From Acheta domesticus (taxonomy: Eukaryota > Arthropoda > Insecta > Orthoptera > Gryllidae), in NCBI GenBank assembly GCA_031308135.1, contig JAHLJT010003656.1:48148335-48212334 (forward strand): a stretch of DNA of 64,000 bases, read 5' to 3'. The notes under the pieces were generated by a model. The model had not been told where the DNA came from and made no database searches. It saw nothing but the letters and a program-made list of their open reading frames with translations. The translations under genes were made by a program, and so were the position numbers. Below, piece by piece: positions 44,743 through 55,952 of this stretch; positions within the stretch are counted from its first letter, which is position 1, and the number at the start of each line of letters is the position of its first letter.

Positions 44743-45028
44743 ATATTTGATGGATTTCCGCCCTTGGGCGGTATTCCATGAAGTCAATTTTTGCCCCGCG
44801 AGAGAGCCAATTTTAGCCCCAAAAGTGAAATTCCGCCCATATGGCAACCCTGCGAAGAAAGCTTCTTCCAGAAGAGAAACCACACATATTTGATGGATTT
44901 CCGCCCTTGGGCGGTATTCCATGAAGTCAATTTTTGCCCGCGAGAGAGCCAATTTTAGCCCCAAAAGTGAAATTCCGCCCATATGGCAACCCTGCGAAGA
45001 AAGCTTCTTCCAGAAGAGAAACGCCCTC
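44743..45028 (+). repeat. Tandem duplication, 143-bp period
   Basis: The units starting at ATATTTGATGGATTTCCGCC (44743 and 44886) differ by about one base in the parts compared (CCCCGCGAG against CCCGCGAG). Each contains the short palindrome CCGCCCTTGGGCGG and ends in GGCAACCCTGCGAAGAAAGC. The high identity implies a recent duplication. Overlapping minus frames are artefacts. Confidence 0.92.
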
Positions 45029-45754
45029 ACTTTTCGCATGACGCGGAGGGGGCTTTGACGGAGAGGAGAAAAATAAGGAGAACAGATGGGAGCTTGTAAA
45101 CATCCAATTCATTCAACTATTTGGAGATACTAGTTGAGATAACCTTAATTTCCCTCTGCAAGTGGAAACTTGAGTAAATACAAATGTTTCCCAGTTTGTG
45201 CGTATATACATATTGTAGTTGTATGAACATGTTTGTACTATGTTTGAATTATACTATTTATTTTTGAAGGAAAATTCGTAAATTATATTTTGGATATGTG
45301 AATCGAGAGTTGTAATTGTGTTCCTGCGACCCCTTAATTTACAGAGTTGATGTGAATATTTTATTAAGCTTAATTTCAAAACATTTAGTACACATTTTGA
45401 ATAGTTATTGTAAAAGTTGATTCCATTAGTATTAACCCGTTAACGGCTAGTGGTGCATAAGTGCCCAATGAAAAAAATATTCTTAGAACATTTACGTTGC
45501 AACTTGTGGTTTTCTGGGATAATATATTTCTACCACTCTTTTGTTTTATTGTGTCAGATTCCTTTGGTCTGAGTTATGCATTTAAGTAGTTTATCGATCT
45601 TGCAATAGGGATTGATTTTCATTCGAATTTTTAAACGTAAATCTAAACATTCATAATTCCAAAATTGTTTTGTCTAGAAAGAAACTGCTATCTCTCCAAC
45701 GAGATCATTCCTTATTCCTTTGAATAATGTGATCAAATGCTTGTTTCAGCCGGT
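45029..45754. other. Unassigned AT-rich sequence
   Basis: No gene or repeat boundary recognised. Confidence 0.3.
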
Positions 45755-45965
45755 CAGAGTAGCCGAGGTGGCTACGTCTGAAGAGCTGTGGCTGCATTGG
45801 CTTGAATCGCAGGTCCGAATCTCGCCCCGGGCGTGGATGTTTGTGTGCTTGTCCGAAAGGGTGTTCCGCTACCGTTATCTCTAAGTTATATACCCAATGT
45901 TAAATTACAATGATTACTGTACGCTCGTAGCAGTTGAAAAGAGTTATTTAAATAAAAAAACTCCA
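45755..45965 (+). repeat. SINE, tRNA(Leu/Ser)-like head
   Basis: AGTAGCCGAGGTGGCTACG resembles an A box, and CAGGTCCGAATCTCGCC about 45 bp later a B box. The body is short (about 200 bp) and ends with CTCGTAGCAGTTGAAAAGAG and an AAATAAAAAAA tail. The TAGCAGTTGA theme near the 3' end matches the other SINEs in the window. Confidence 0.6.
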
Positions 45966-46064
45966 TTTCTTTAGTTTATTTATTGTAAACAAGCTGAACC
46001 CTTGTGATTACATCGCACAGAAGGAGATATTATATTTACCAAAATTTTTACATGTATACACATG

Positions 46065-47553
46065 GATATTATTTTGGCCTATAACAGAAAAGACTTACCC
46101 TATGGTAATGATTAAATTGTTTAGCGTTATCACTGAAAATGTTATGTAAAGCTATTTTTTTTCAAATTTCTAATCATAATTGGACTACGGAACGTTTGCC
46201 AATTTTTGTTATTTTTAACAGAATATTTTTGCATTTTGAACTACGAATATTTTAAATAATTATTTAAAGTGTACATGGAAATGCACCATGTATAATAGTT
46301 CCATACTTAGATGACAGAATGATATGTCACATTCTTATGACATGAGACAAAAAATGACATAAGTCACTCTTGTTTGTTAAGATTTAGAAGAAAAAAAAGG
46401 TGTATTTCTCCGGTAGTTTATGAAAAAACAACGGTGACCAACTTCAATTAGACATAAGCCACAGAGAAATTTTTCATGACATCTTGATGCTTAAAATTGC
46501 TGACGTGGAAAAGTTTTTAAAAGTGAAGTGTAATTTTGCCATCTTAACAAGAATTACAGAGCGAGATACATGGGTCTATTACCTAACGTTCTGTAGACAG
46601 TAGCACTCACTATTTAACTATTATCAGCTAACAACTTACAGAACATTAATAACACTTACAGATAAATCAGTTTACAACAAAATTAAACAACATACACGTG
46701 ATATCGCTTTCATCAATATTAATATTATCAAATCAATATCATTTAATTACCAACATGTCTATCACTATATTTTATCTGTCAGTTCAAAATAACAAAATTG
46801 GCAAAGGTTCCTTAGTCCAATTATGATTAGTAATCTGGAACAAAACAACAAAATATATGAAATACAATTTCTAAATAATAATCAGAACTCCCTCACTACT
46901 TGGATGTTTTCCGTAGATAACACAATTATTTGTAAGGAAGTTCATTGAATACTTACAATTGAAATTAATCGTTTATGGTAATGTGACGTGCCAATAATCA
47001 CCGAATCAATCACAGAAAAAAATAATTACCGATATTAAAATATACTCAGCCACAGATATTGGGCAAGTGTTGAATGTATATCAACAATATGAACAACTCT
47101 CTCCCTGTAAATATTTTAAATTATTTGAAGTATACATGAAAATGCACAGCATGTGATAATTACACAGATGTATACGTGGATCTATTACATAACGTTCCGT
47201 AGATAATAGTACTTACCATTTCAGTACTATCAGCTAACAACTTACAGAACATTAACCACACATACAAATATTCAGCTTACAACAAAATAAAATAACTTAC
47301 ACCTGATCTCTCTTTCATTAATGTTATTATCCAATCAATGTCATTAATTAAAATGTCTATCAAAAAATGTACCTGTCAGTTCAAAATAACAAAAATTGAC
47401 ATGCGTTCCGTAATTCAATTGTGATTAGTAATCTGTAAAAATTAACAACAAAATGTATGCCTTTACACAAAAATTAAATTGGTTACATTAAACAATTCAG
47501 TCATTAGAGTAAGGAAAGTCCGTATTTTCTGTTATAGGCCAAAACATTATCTG
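46065..47553. mobile_element. 1.5-kb terminal-inverted-repeat element with internal repeats
   Basis: TTTTGGCCTATAACAGAAAA near 46073-46092 is matched in reverse complement near 47524-47543, with flanking similarity extending the repeat to roughly 35-40 bp. Inside, 46590-46870 and 47190-47460 are direct repeats (TACAGAACATTAA, CTGTCAGTTCAAAATAACAA, GATTAGTAATCTG), and 46155-46220 is an inverted partial copy of the same unit. No coding frame. The target duplication was not resolved. Confidence 0.65.
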
Positions 47554-48057
47554 CTTCCATGAAACCTAGGTACATACCTTAATCATAAGTGACCAAAGGT
47601 GCCAATTGGGAACATCGTAAAAATCAAACTTAAAATTCTTTAAAATCATATTGTTAGTTGATGGCTTATAGCTGAACAATTAGATGGTGATGTGTGATAA
47701 AAACTACAAAATTCGATTTGTTAATTAATTTGGCCTTTTAATGCTTAAGTGATTTGAAGTAATTTCTTGATATTGTTGAATTAGTTACTACCAGTTAGGA
47801 TAAATTGAAATATTCATTTTTATTTCACATGTCATAAAAATACACGCAGTGCTTAATGACAGAATACAGGTCAAAACTATATGCTATTCTCCTCAGAGTC
47901 TGGAGAGGTATCTTCACTGGCTTGTGGATTGCATGTTCTTTCACAATCTTCTCTAGTTCGAAAGCTGTAATAAAGCAAACTCCATTTAATTTATAACGAA
48001 ATATGAAAAGAAAAGTTGCCAACTAATAAAATAAATAAGAACAAAATTTTGCAACAA

Positions 48058-48662
48058 AATCCTGCAACAAAATTTCCAATACTGAAATGGCTAAAATGAT
48101 TCAAGAACAATACTACCACATTAAATCTGTTGGAATAAGTATTATTGTTGCTTGGCTTCCACCTCAACTTAAAATTCCAGACGATATAACAGGGAAAAAT
48201 TCTGTAACATTAATAGACCTACGGAAGGAGAATAATATTCATAACATCATGCATACTACCAATGATCAATTGAGAACAATAAAAAAATGCATGGCACAGA
48301 AATGGAATAACACATAGAAAGAATGTAAAGCAAGTCAACTCCACAGCCAAATTAATAACATTTTTAATATTAAAACTTCTAAAAGGCTCATCAGAAGAGG
48401 ACAAGTCGCACTGTCCAGAATAAGATCAGGCCACGCAAAATTATCCCATCTCTACTTAATTACCAAAACACCCCCTCCTCTTTGTGATACTTGTAACACT
48501 AATTTAACAATTTACCACATAATAGAAAACTGCCCTAAATTCAATAATGAAAGAAAATTTACTAATCTAAATAAACCTTTAGATATCTTACTGTATTCGA
48601 CCAAATATCAGTACCAACTGATCAAGTTTTGTGAAAATTGTAACATCTTTAATGACATATGA
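48058..48662 (+). pseudogene. Jockey-type LINE ORF2 C-terminus (RNase H end and zinc knuckle)
   Basis: One reading frame runs from 48058 to the stop at 48660-48662, broken only by an in-frame TAG at 48315-48317. It encodes YYHIKSVGISIIVAWLPPQ (end of the RNase H-like domain), then RLIRRGQVALSRIRSGHAKL and CDTCNTNLTIYHIIENC, with Cys-x2-Cys, His and Cys spaced as in the C-terminal CCHC knuckle of Jockey-clade ORF2. Upstream domains are missing. With a single stop the copy is only moderately old. Confidence 0.82.
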
Positions 48663-48829
48663 TATTGAAAAATTAAGTTATGCGTTACATAAAATATATG
48701 TTGCTATACAATGTTAATTATATATGTTATGAAATTTTTACTTTCCCGTATACGTAAGTATACACGGAGTGATATACGTAGTGTAGGGAAAGTTATGTAA
48801 TGCTGCGCGAAAAAATGGCCCATTTCGGC

Positions 48830-50380
48830 GGAAAAAAATTAATTGCCGGGCCGTGAAAACAAAGAAGTGGATAAAACCAGTTGCTAAATTAAGAAAAAAA
48901 ATCCCCTAACACGTGGTGTAGCCAGAAACCCAGTTTTCTAGGTTCTTGATACCGAAAACCCAATTGAAAGGAAAACGTCCGTCCGTCTGTCCGTCCGTCT
49001 GTTATCCGTCTGTCCATCCGTCTGTCGGTCTGTGAACACTGCTAGCGCCTTAACCATACGTACGATTTCTTCCAAAATGGATATTCCCCGATCGATCTGG
49101 TTCTAGTCAAAGCTTTGAGATTTTGAAAAAGATTCTTCGAAATGTGGGGGTACTTTATATGAAGCCCCCGGACATTTTCAAAATTTTCTCAAAAACGGCA
49201 CCATCTTTTTTCTTTAAATATCTTGTATGAATAGAGTAAAATACACTTATTAACATGGCATAGGTCCGATTTTCACGGATAACTCTGAATTTTTGAAAAT
49301 TTTGAAAGTTTGAATTTTTTTCGGCGTCTTTCTCCGACTACAAAATTGAAGATAGAGATTTTTACTTCAAATAAAATTTGTTCTGCATACTAAGTTCTTT
49401 CATAAAGGTCATGTCAATGTTTCTCAAAATTTTAGTAGTTTTCGTGCAATATTGCGTGCAATATTGCGTGCAATATGTGCAACATTAAAAAGTACAACAT
49501 TAAAAAGTCTCAAAAACGGCCCCAAATTTTTTCTTTAAACTTTTGGTAGGGATAGCGGCAAATTTATTCTATCAGATGACATGAAAGCGATATTGGTCTA
49601 TCGGTTGGTTTTTTCCAAAATTACAAAAATGTAAATTTTTTTACTTGTTTCTCACGTCGTTAATATATACATTATCGGCGATTTTTTCACGTTATTATAT
49701 TTACGAGTATATATGCTTTCAATAATGTCAAGTAACGTTTCTTGAAAACACTATCGTTTTCTGTGGAAAGTAGCTCAAATTTCGGCGTTTTCAGAAATGC
49801 TCAAAGGCCATTTTCTCGTATATGGCTACAAATTGTTTCTTGAAACTTTTATAACAAATAGTGATAATTACGCTCTTTAATATGACGTAAAGTTTATTTT
49901 GAGTAATTTTTTTTGTTTTTTCAAAAATTATATAAATGTAAATTTTTTGAAAGATCTCTCACATCTTTAATATGCACATTATCCGCAATTTGTAAAGATT
50001 ATTATATTTGTGAGTGTAAGTGCTTCAAATAACTTCAAATAAGGTATTTTGAAAACTCAAAAATTTTCTATGAAAATGAGCTTCAAATTTCGCATTTTTA
50101 GTAGTACTAAAACGCAGTTTTCTTTATAACGGCACATAATTTTTAAAAGAAAATTGGCATTTACGGCTAGGTTTTTGTGTTCTTTAATATTCTAAAATTA
50201 ATATTTTCGTTCTACCAATAGGAAACCGAAAAATTAAGAAAATGACAAAAAATGTACTTTTGGCGGTGATAGATGGTAGCTGGCAAGAAAAAGCATGTGG
50301 CAATTCCAAATAGCTAGCAAAGACCCAAGGAAATAGAAAACTAATACGGGAATGTCTGTGCCATTCTGTAGCACCACTAG
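48830..50380 (+). mobile_element. Helitron-like (GTCY-type) element, most complete copy
   Basis: The 5' part (from about 48830) leads through CAATTGAAAGGAAAACGTCC into a GTCC/GTCT tract (48976-49030), then repeated AT-rich modules with GAGAAAATGGCGTTT-like and CTCAAAAACGGC phrases. It ends with GTGCCATTCTGTAGCACC then ACTAG at 50380, followed by host T. A weak GTGC/GCAC stem sits just inside the end. No Rep/helicase coding. Ending in CTAG before T is as in Helitrons; the exact 5' end is not defined. Confidence 0.7.
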
Positions 50381-50819
50381 TTGTTAATATAATTATGAAT
50401 AAAATTATAATTATATAATTGTAGTCGCTAATAACCTTGGCTGTTGATGCGACTAAAAATAAAGTAATTAAAAAAATTGGGATTCGAAAGGTGACGCAAC
50501 ACACAAAGAATAGTTTGATTTCATATTTGATCAGTAGTCACTGACTTAACAATAATGATCCCTAAAATATTTGGGATGTTGATGGAGGGATTTTTTGGGA
50601 TTTTAAGAAAAGTAGGAACTATCTTTGACCACATACTAGAAATATTATTATTGACGAGTTGTTTATTTTGTGAATTTCAGCTTTCAAGTGTAACCAGGTT
50701 GTAACTCGGGGTCTTCGTTTGAATTATTTTTGATAATTTCAAATTGAAACGGTGCAGATAAGAAAATTAGGGAGTGTAGAAACATTTCCGTTGTATATGG
50801 GTGCATTTAAATATACATG
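50381..50819. other. Unassigned sequence with a possible SINE tail
   Basis: At 50427-50448, CGCTAATAACCTTGGCTGTTG resembles the shared SINE tail. The rest is AT-rich with no gene. Confidence 0.35.
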
Positions 50820-51773
50820 CAGCGTCGCCAGATGATAAAATGTATATCCTAGTACCAACATTCACAAAGCCTGGTACTTTCACTAAAATTCCTGGTACCA
50901 ACGAGAATTGAATTAAATTCTGAAACAGTTTAATTTTAATTCCATTATGTTTGAAATGCGCGCAAGAAGTTCGTTAAACGTAATTTGATATCGATTTATT
51001 TTATATCGATAAACTGAATGGAAGACTAAGGCGTTCTGACCTTTTCTACGCTAGCATGTGCTAGAAAAGACCATCCTATGTCACCCTTAATATTTTTACC
51101 GTAGTGTTTTCAGCAATATCATAGTTATTTGTAATATTGGTGGTAAATATTACTATATTACCACCAATTATTATAAATTATAATTTATTATAAATATTAA
51201 TTATTATTATAAATAATTATAAATACCATTATTATAAATATTAATATTGGTGGCAATATTTAAATCGTTGAATAAAATATTATACGAATATAAAATTGTA
51301 CATCATCGATTACCGTAACTTCAAATCCTAGTATTTAGACGTACCAGGATGGCTTCATCCTGGTACTTGGTACCTTCATTAAAATCCTGGTACAAATGCC
51401 AGGATCCTGGTACGTTTGGCAACACTACTTACTTGTTGAATTGTGGTTATTATACGAATCTTAAATCGTAGATCACCGATTACCGTACCAGGATGGCTTC
51501 ATTCTGGTACTTGCTACCTTCATTAAAATCCTGGTACAAATACCAGGATCCTGGTACGTTTGGCAACACTACTTACTTGTTGAATTGTGGTTATTATACG
51601 AATCTTAAATCGTAGATCATCGATTACCGTAACTTCAAATCCTAGTATTTAGACGTACCAGGATGGCTTCATTCTGGTACTTGGTACCTTCATTAAAATC
51701 CTGGTACAATGCCAGGATCCTGGTACGTTTGGCAACACTACTTACTTGTTGAATTGTGGTTATTATACGAATC
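50820..51773. repeat. CCTGGTAC-family repeat with tandem 150-164 bp units
   Basis: 50820-51435 parallels the element at 9888-10572 (GCCAGATGATAAAATGTATA, TTTCACTAAAATTCCTGGTA). Its right part is then tandemly repeated: TACTTACTTGTTGAATTGTG recurs near 51427, 51577 and 51741, each unit having CCAGGATGGCTTCAT, CTTCATTAAAATCCTGGTAC and GGATCCTGGTACGTTTGGCA. A further unit continues at 58216-58370, beyond the retrotransposon that split the array. Confidence 0.8.
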
Positions 51774-51777
51774 TTAC

Positions 51778-53263
51778 TGCAACTACCCTCGCGTCTTCGG
51801 TTGGGCGCCTCAGACGGGTAGCCGGCCCGCTCAGTCGACAGATTACCTGAAACGGCGGAGATGGAGGAAGCCGGTGGCCTAGGTTGAATGAGAAGTCAAA
51901 CATGTGAATTTAGAACAAGTTGAATTTATTCATTAACAAAAGAAAACGCTAATGGTCTGGTGATGATAACTCTGGCGAGCATGCCCCCAAAATCGAAATA
52001 AAACAAAAAAATGAAATGTCATGCACATAAGAGAACAAAAAATTACAAAGTGATTACAATCAGATGAAACTCTTCTTCGCGCGCGAATTCCCGCTTGACG
52101 GCCATGCGCGGCCGGGAACTCCTCTTCGTCGCCCGGTCGAGAGGAAGTCAACACTGATTGTCTGATGTACTGTTCACACCTCTCGATCGCGTGTACGACA
52201 TAAGACACTCAAACAGAAAATACCTCTGTTAGGCGGCCTGTGTCACCCACTGAAGTTGAACGACCTCAGGTCAGCTGGCAGTTCGGCTGGCGAGGTTCGT
52301 GGCGGGCGAGGGGCGCCGCTCGGAAAATGTAGGTCAGATCAGGTACTTGCGAGGGTAGCGGCCAAGGCGGCCGGAACACAAAAGCGCCGTCTGCTCGCTG
52401 CGGTGAATGGGTCAGCACAGTTCATTCACTGACACGGTCGGTTCATTCCCGGTCGATCTCACAATACTTTGATACTAATGAGCCCGTGAATTATCGCACA
52501 AATTCACAAAGGAAAAGAGAGTCTCGAGTTCGCACGTAAATCGGACGTAATATAATACGAATTGCTGTCAAATGTTCATAATACTGTTCTGCGGCCTGCG
52601 TTCGTCACAGAAGTCTTGTACCCAAACTCTACAAGAAACTTAATAATTTTTTTTAAGTCCATCGAACCGAACGCCACAACAGAATATAACAGGTTCCCCC
52701 CTGCGGCCGCCACTTGCGTCCGATTCTGAACACGGCTCCCAAGCTTCTCTCTTGTGCCTCGTCGCTCCAAGTTTTAGGAAACCTCGTTCCCCCCACCAAA
52801 ATTATCCCTGTGACTCTGGAATATTCTAGAACAAACCCGAATTCTGGCTGCTATTGGCGAAAGGGTACTGCGCATTAGATATTTTCTGCCCAATCAGAGG
52901 ATGTTTTCGAGGCCGAGAAAAGAGTGAGAGAGGGGCTGGTTATCGCTCCCTCTCGCTTTAATTTTGCGTCGAAAAGGGGCAGTTATTAACGACCGGGGGG
53001 GTGTGAGGGGCTAGGAATCTCTAGGGAGGTTGACGGAAGAGTTCCAGGCGTCGTGGAAAAATACTGAAGGGGTCGTGTGCGGAGCGGCCACCCAGAGTTG
53101 GGGCACACGTGTCCGTGACAAATTAGGGAGCGAAGGGTGCCGACACCGTGGCGCCTCGCCTGGCCCTCGGGTCGCCTCCGTGGCGCCTCGCATCTCTCGC
53201 GTCGCCGCCTGCGTGGAGTTATTTTGCGGCAGAATAAACTTGAATTTATTCGGTATCACTACA
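51778..53263 (-). repeat. 3' LTR of the Gypsy element, 1486 bp
   Basis: The plus-strand text begins TGCAACTACCCTCGCG and ends CGGTATCACTACA, giving TG...CA boundaries in either orientation. It matches 56730-58215 at a constant offset of 4952 bp in every block compared. It contains GC-rich patches with short open frames that are not genes. Confidence 0.95.
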
Positions 53264-53280
53264 TTGGCCTCCCTTCCCGC
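53264..53280 (-). promoter_or_regulatory. Polypurine tract of the Gypsy element
   Basis: The minus strand reads GCGGGAAGGGAGGCCAA directly before the 3' LTR. A purine run at this position primes plus-strand DNA synthesis in LTR retrotransposons. Confidence 0.75.
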
Positions 53281-53642
53281 AGTAGAGATATGCATCGTGT
53301 TTTAAAATTCGTAAGGCGTGGTGCGAAGTTTTGAAACCTGAGATGCTTATCTCGTCAAAAAAATTTAAAAAAGTGGTACCGAATTCTAACGACTAATTTC
53401 TGTGATAACAATTACATAAAAGGTCTTATTCAAATAGTTACCCTTAAATTAAACTCACTAACCCTAATAATGATGGAGTAATAAAATAAACTAATAAACT
53501 ACAAGAAAATCTGAATTCCCTAATCTACGGTTACAAATATTATTTCTTAAACAGTGAAGGCACGGCTATCACGAACTACTCGGTAAGCTGTACGGTTCTG
53601 GCGAGTTTATTTTAGAGATTAATAAAGTTTGGAATTAAGTTT
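53281..53642 (-). other. Non-coding remnant between truncated pol and the polypurine tract
   Basis: AT-rich sequence with stops in all frames. It probably represents the 3' untranslated region retained after deletion of RNase H and integrase; the deletion junction should lie near 53640. Confidence 0.5.
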
Positions 53643-54948
53643 TCATTCTCTCATTTGATTGGTAGAAAGGCATTCTAATAGTCGCCTTAAATGACAAAGA
53701 TGTTCCTGAAAATTTCGAGATGAAATCACAAGGTCGTCAATATAAGGCGTAACGAAGCGTTTGAGTTCGTCACCTAATTTTTCATCTAAGCATCGAATGA
53801 AGGCTGCGCCACTGTTCTTTAGGCCGAAAGGCATCCGCTTCCAGACATAAGTGAGGCCGTTGTAAAGGAATCCTGTAAATTTTCTGTCGTCTGGGTGAAT
53901 AGCAATTTGCCAGTACGAACTAGAAAAATCCAAAGCTGAGAAGATTTTTGTTTGGTTAAACTTCCAAAGAATATCATCAATATTCTGCGGCGCCTCATTT
54001 TCTGGAACGGTCACTTCATTAATTCTGCGAGCGTCTAAACAAATTCTGACCCCTCCGTCTTTCTTTTTTACAACGACAATCGGATTTAGATAGGCGGTCA
54101 CTGATCTCTCGATGATGCCCTCGTCAATCATTTTTCTGACGGTCTCATCAACTTCCCCCCTTAAAGCTTGTGGAATAGGATAGTTTTTCATCTTAAACGG
54201 CGAGTCATCGGTAACCCTAATTCGAAAACAAAAGTCTTTAATGGGATGAACGGGGCGACCGAAGACATGTAAATAATCAAGTAGCACTGTCTGCAACTGG
54301 GAGCGTTCATCATTGTTCAAAAAATCACATTTTTGCACATTTTGGCAAATAATCCCCTTCGTCGTTTCCCCCCCTTCCCAAGTTGCACTAGAAATGCTAA
54401 GATCAATCCTATCTTCCCCGTCATCTTGAATAATAATTTCTTTACCGGCACCGAAACTCATAACATTTCTGGAAAAATCTATTATTCCACCGTTTTCTCT
54501 TAAAAAATCAACCCCCAAAATAACATCATGATTAAGATCTTCAATTACTAGACAGGGCACATCAAACAACATATCTCCTATATTAATTGAAATCAGGACC
54601 TGCATTGAAATTGGCTTGCTTCGTTTTCTCCCAACCCCTATGACATAGCATCTGACGGTAGGTAATGTCGGTACTGGAATCCGCTCGCTTATAAGTCGCG
54701 CATAAAATTTCTTTGACACAGCACTAATTTCACTACCAGTATCAATAAGAGCTTGGACACATAAATTTCCCATAAAGGATTCAATAATAGGGCATTTTCT
54801 GGCACGTTCTTTGATAGTCACATCCTCGTCTTCGTTAAAATCAAAAAAGGCATAATTCACTGATATGATCGCATGAAATGGTATCTCTAAAGAAACTCGT
54901 CCGTCACCCAGATACCGAGACAGCTGGGACGTTTCTAATTTGTTGAAG
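53643..54948 (-). pseudogene. pol: Gypsy pol, protease and reverse transcriptase, 3' truncated
   Basis: Counting residues from the GTG codon at 54860, the retroviral-type protease motif ALIDTGSEISAVS has its DTG at 40-42. The reverse transcriptase follows, with VVKKKDGGVRICLDARRIN, SALDFSSSYWQI, WKRMPFGLKNSGAAF and the catalytic PYIDDL (YIDD at about 373-376). The frame stops 29 residues later, so the thumb, RNase H and integrase are absent. The frame is open upstream into the end of gag in the -1 phase, so expression would need a -1 frameshift; 54860 is GTG, not a real start. Confidence 0.9.
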
Positions 54949-55858
54949 CCGGCCGGGATGGATTTTGCCGTCCATCTCTCTCATCGCGATGTCCACGGTT
55001 CTCACGGGATTCGGGCGGCGCTCGCCGATCATCTGCCTCGTTCCCTCCGGCCCTATTATCTCTATGCCACTGCGGCCTGCCTTGGTAGTTTCCGTCGGGC
55101 CTGCGATTTCTGTCGCGGTTCTCATTGTGATAGTTGTCCCGCGTTCTATCAAATTGTGCCAACAGTTCTTGGAAACGTTCTAAATCTCTACACTCCACGC
55201 TGTTGACAATATTCTGTACATACGTTGGGAAATGAGCTGTCAGTAACCAGATGATTTTTCGGTCGTTTGCCTGCGGGTCACACAGCTTGATGGCGGAGAT
55301 TTTCTCCATGGCGTAGTCTAAATAGGACTGCCCGTGGCGGTTTTCCCATCGCGATTCTAAAATCTTCCGCTCGAACTCATATCTCCGTTGTTCGCCCCAG
55401 TATCGATTCAGAAACTTCTCCCGAAACTCTTCATAATTTTGGGGGAAAGGGTTTAAAGCGGAAATCCAATAAGATGCATTGCCTTTCAACAATTCTTGCA
55501 TAAATTTAGCCTTCAAGTGTGAAGGTACCGCCTTCGTGAGATTCATGTAATTTTCCGCCCGGTCAAGGAAAACTTTGGGATTTTCATCGGGTTTTCCGAA
55601 AAAATACAGGTTTTGCGGTGGAGCCCATGAGAAGCGAAGGCCTGAGCCACCAGAATTCGGATTTGGGTAATTCTCGCGTTCCTTTTCAATTTCCTCCTTT
55701 ACCAATTCTAGGACAGTACGATCAATTTCCCTTTTTAATTTAGCTTCTCTCTCCCTGATGTTTTCCTCACTAATATTGCCTACTTGCGCGAACTTTTCGT
55801 GGATATGCGACACTTCTGAATGGAGTTTCTGTCCGATTTTATTAAATTTTTCGCCCAT
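54935..55858 (-). pseudogene. gag: Gypsy gag, capsid and basic C-terminal part
   Basis: A frame of 307 codons. Residues about 1-70 continue the coiled coil of the upstream frame. The capsid-type segment includes FSWAPPQNLYFFGKPDEN, then FREKFLNRYWGEQRRYEFER and the SYLDYAMEKISAI region typical of retrotransposon Gag. The C-terminal third is rich in Arg, Asn, Gly and Asp and probably binds RNA; no CCHC zinc knuckle is visible. The frame is open upstream to the break near 55955, so the internal Met at 55858 is not the natural start. Confidence 0.88.
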
Positions 55859-55952
55859 TTCCTGCTTAACTTCAATGATCTTTTCAGTAACCGACTCACA
55901 GCACGCTTCTACTTTGTCGTCGCATGCCTGTAATTTGGTCTGAATTTCGGTT

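Noticed and set aside
51933..52208. 91-codon minus frame in the LTR, repeated at 56885-57160
   Set aside because: Identical because both LTRs are identical; lies within LTR sequence and has no recognised domain.
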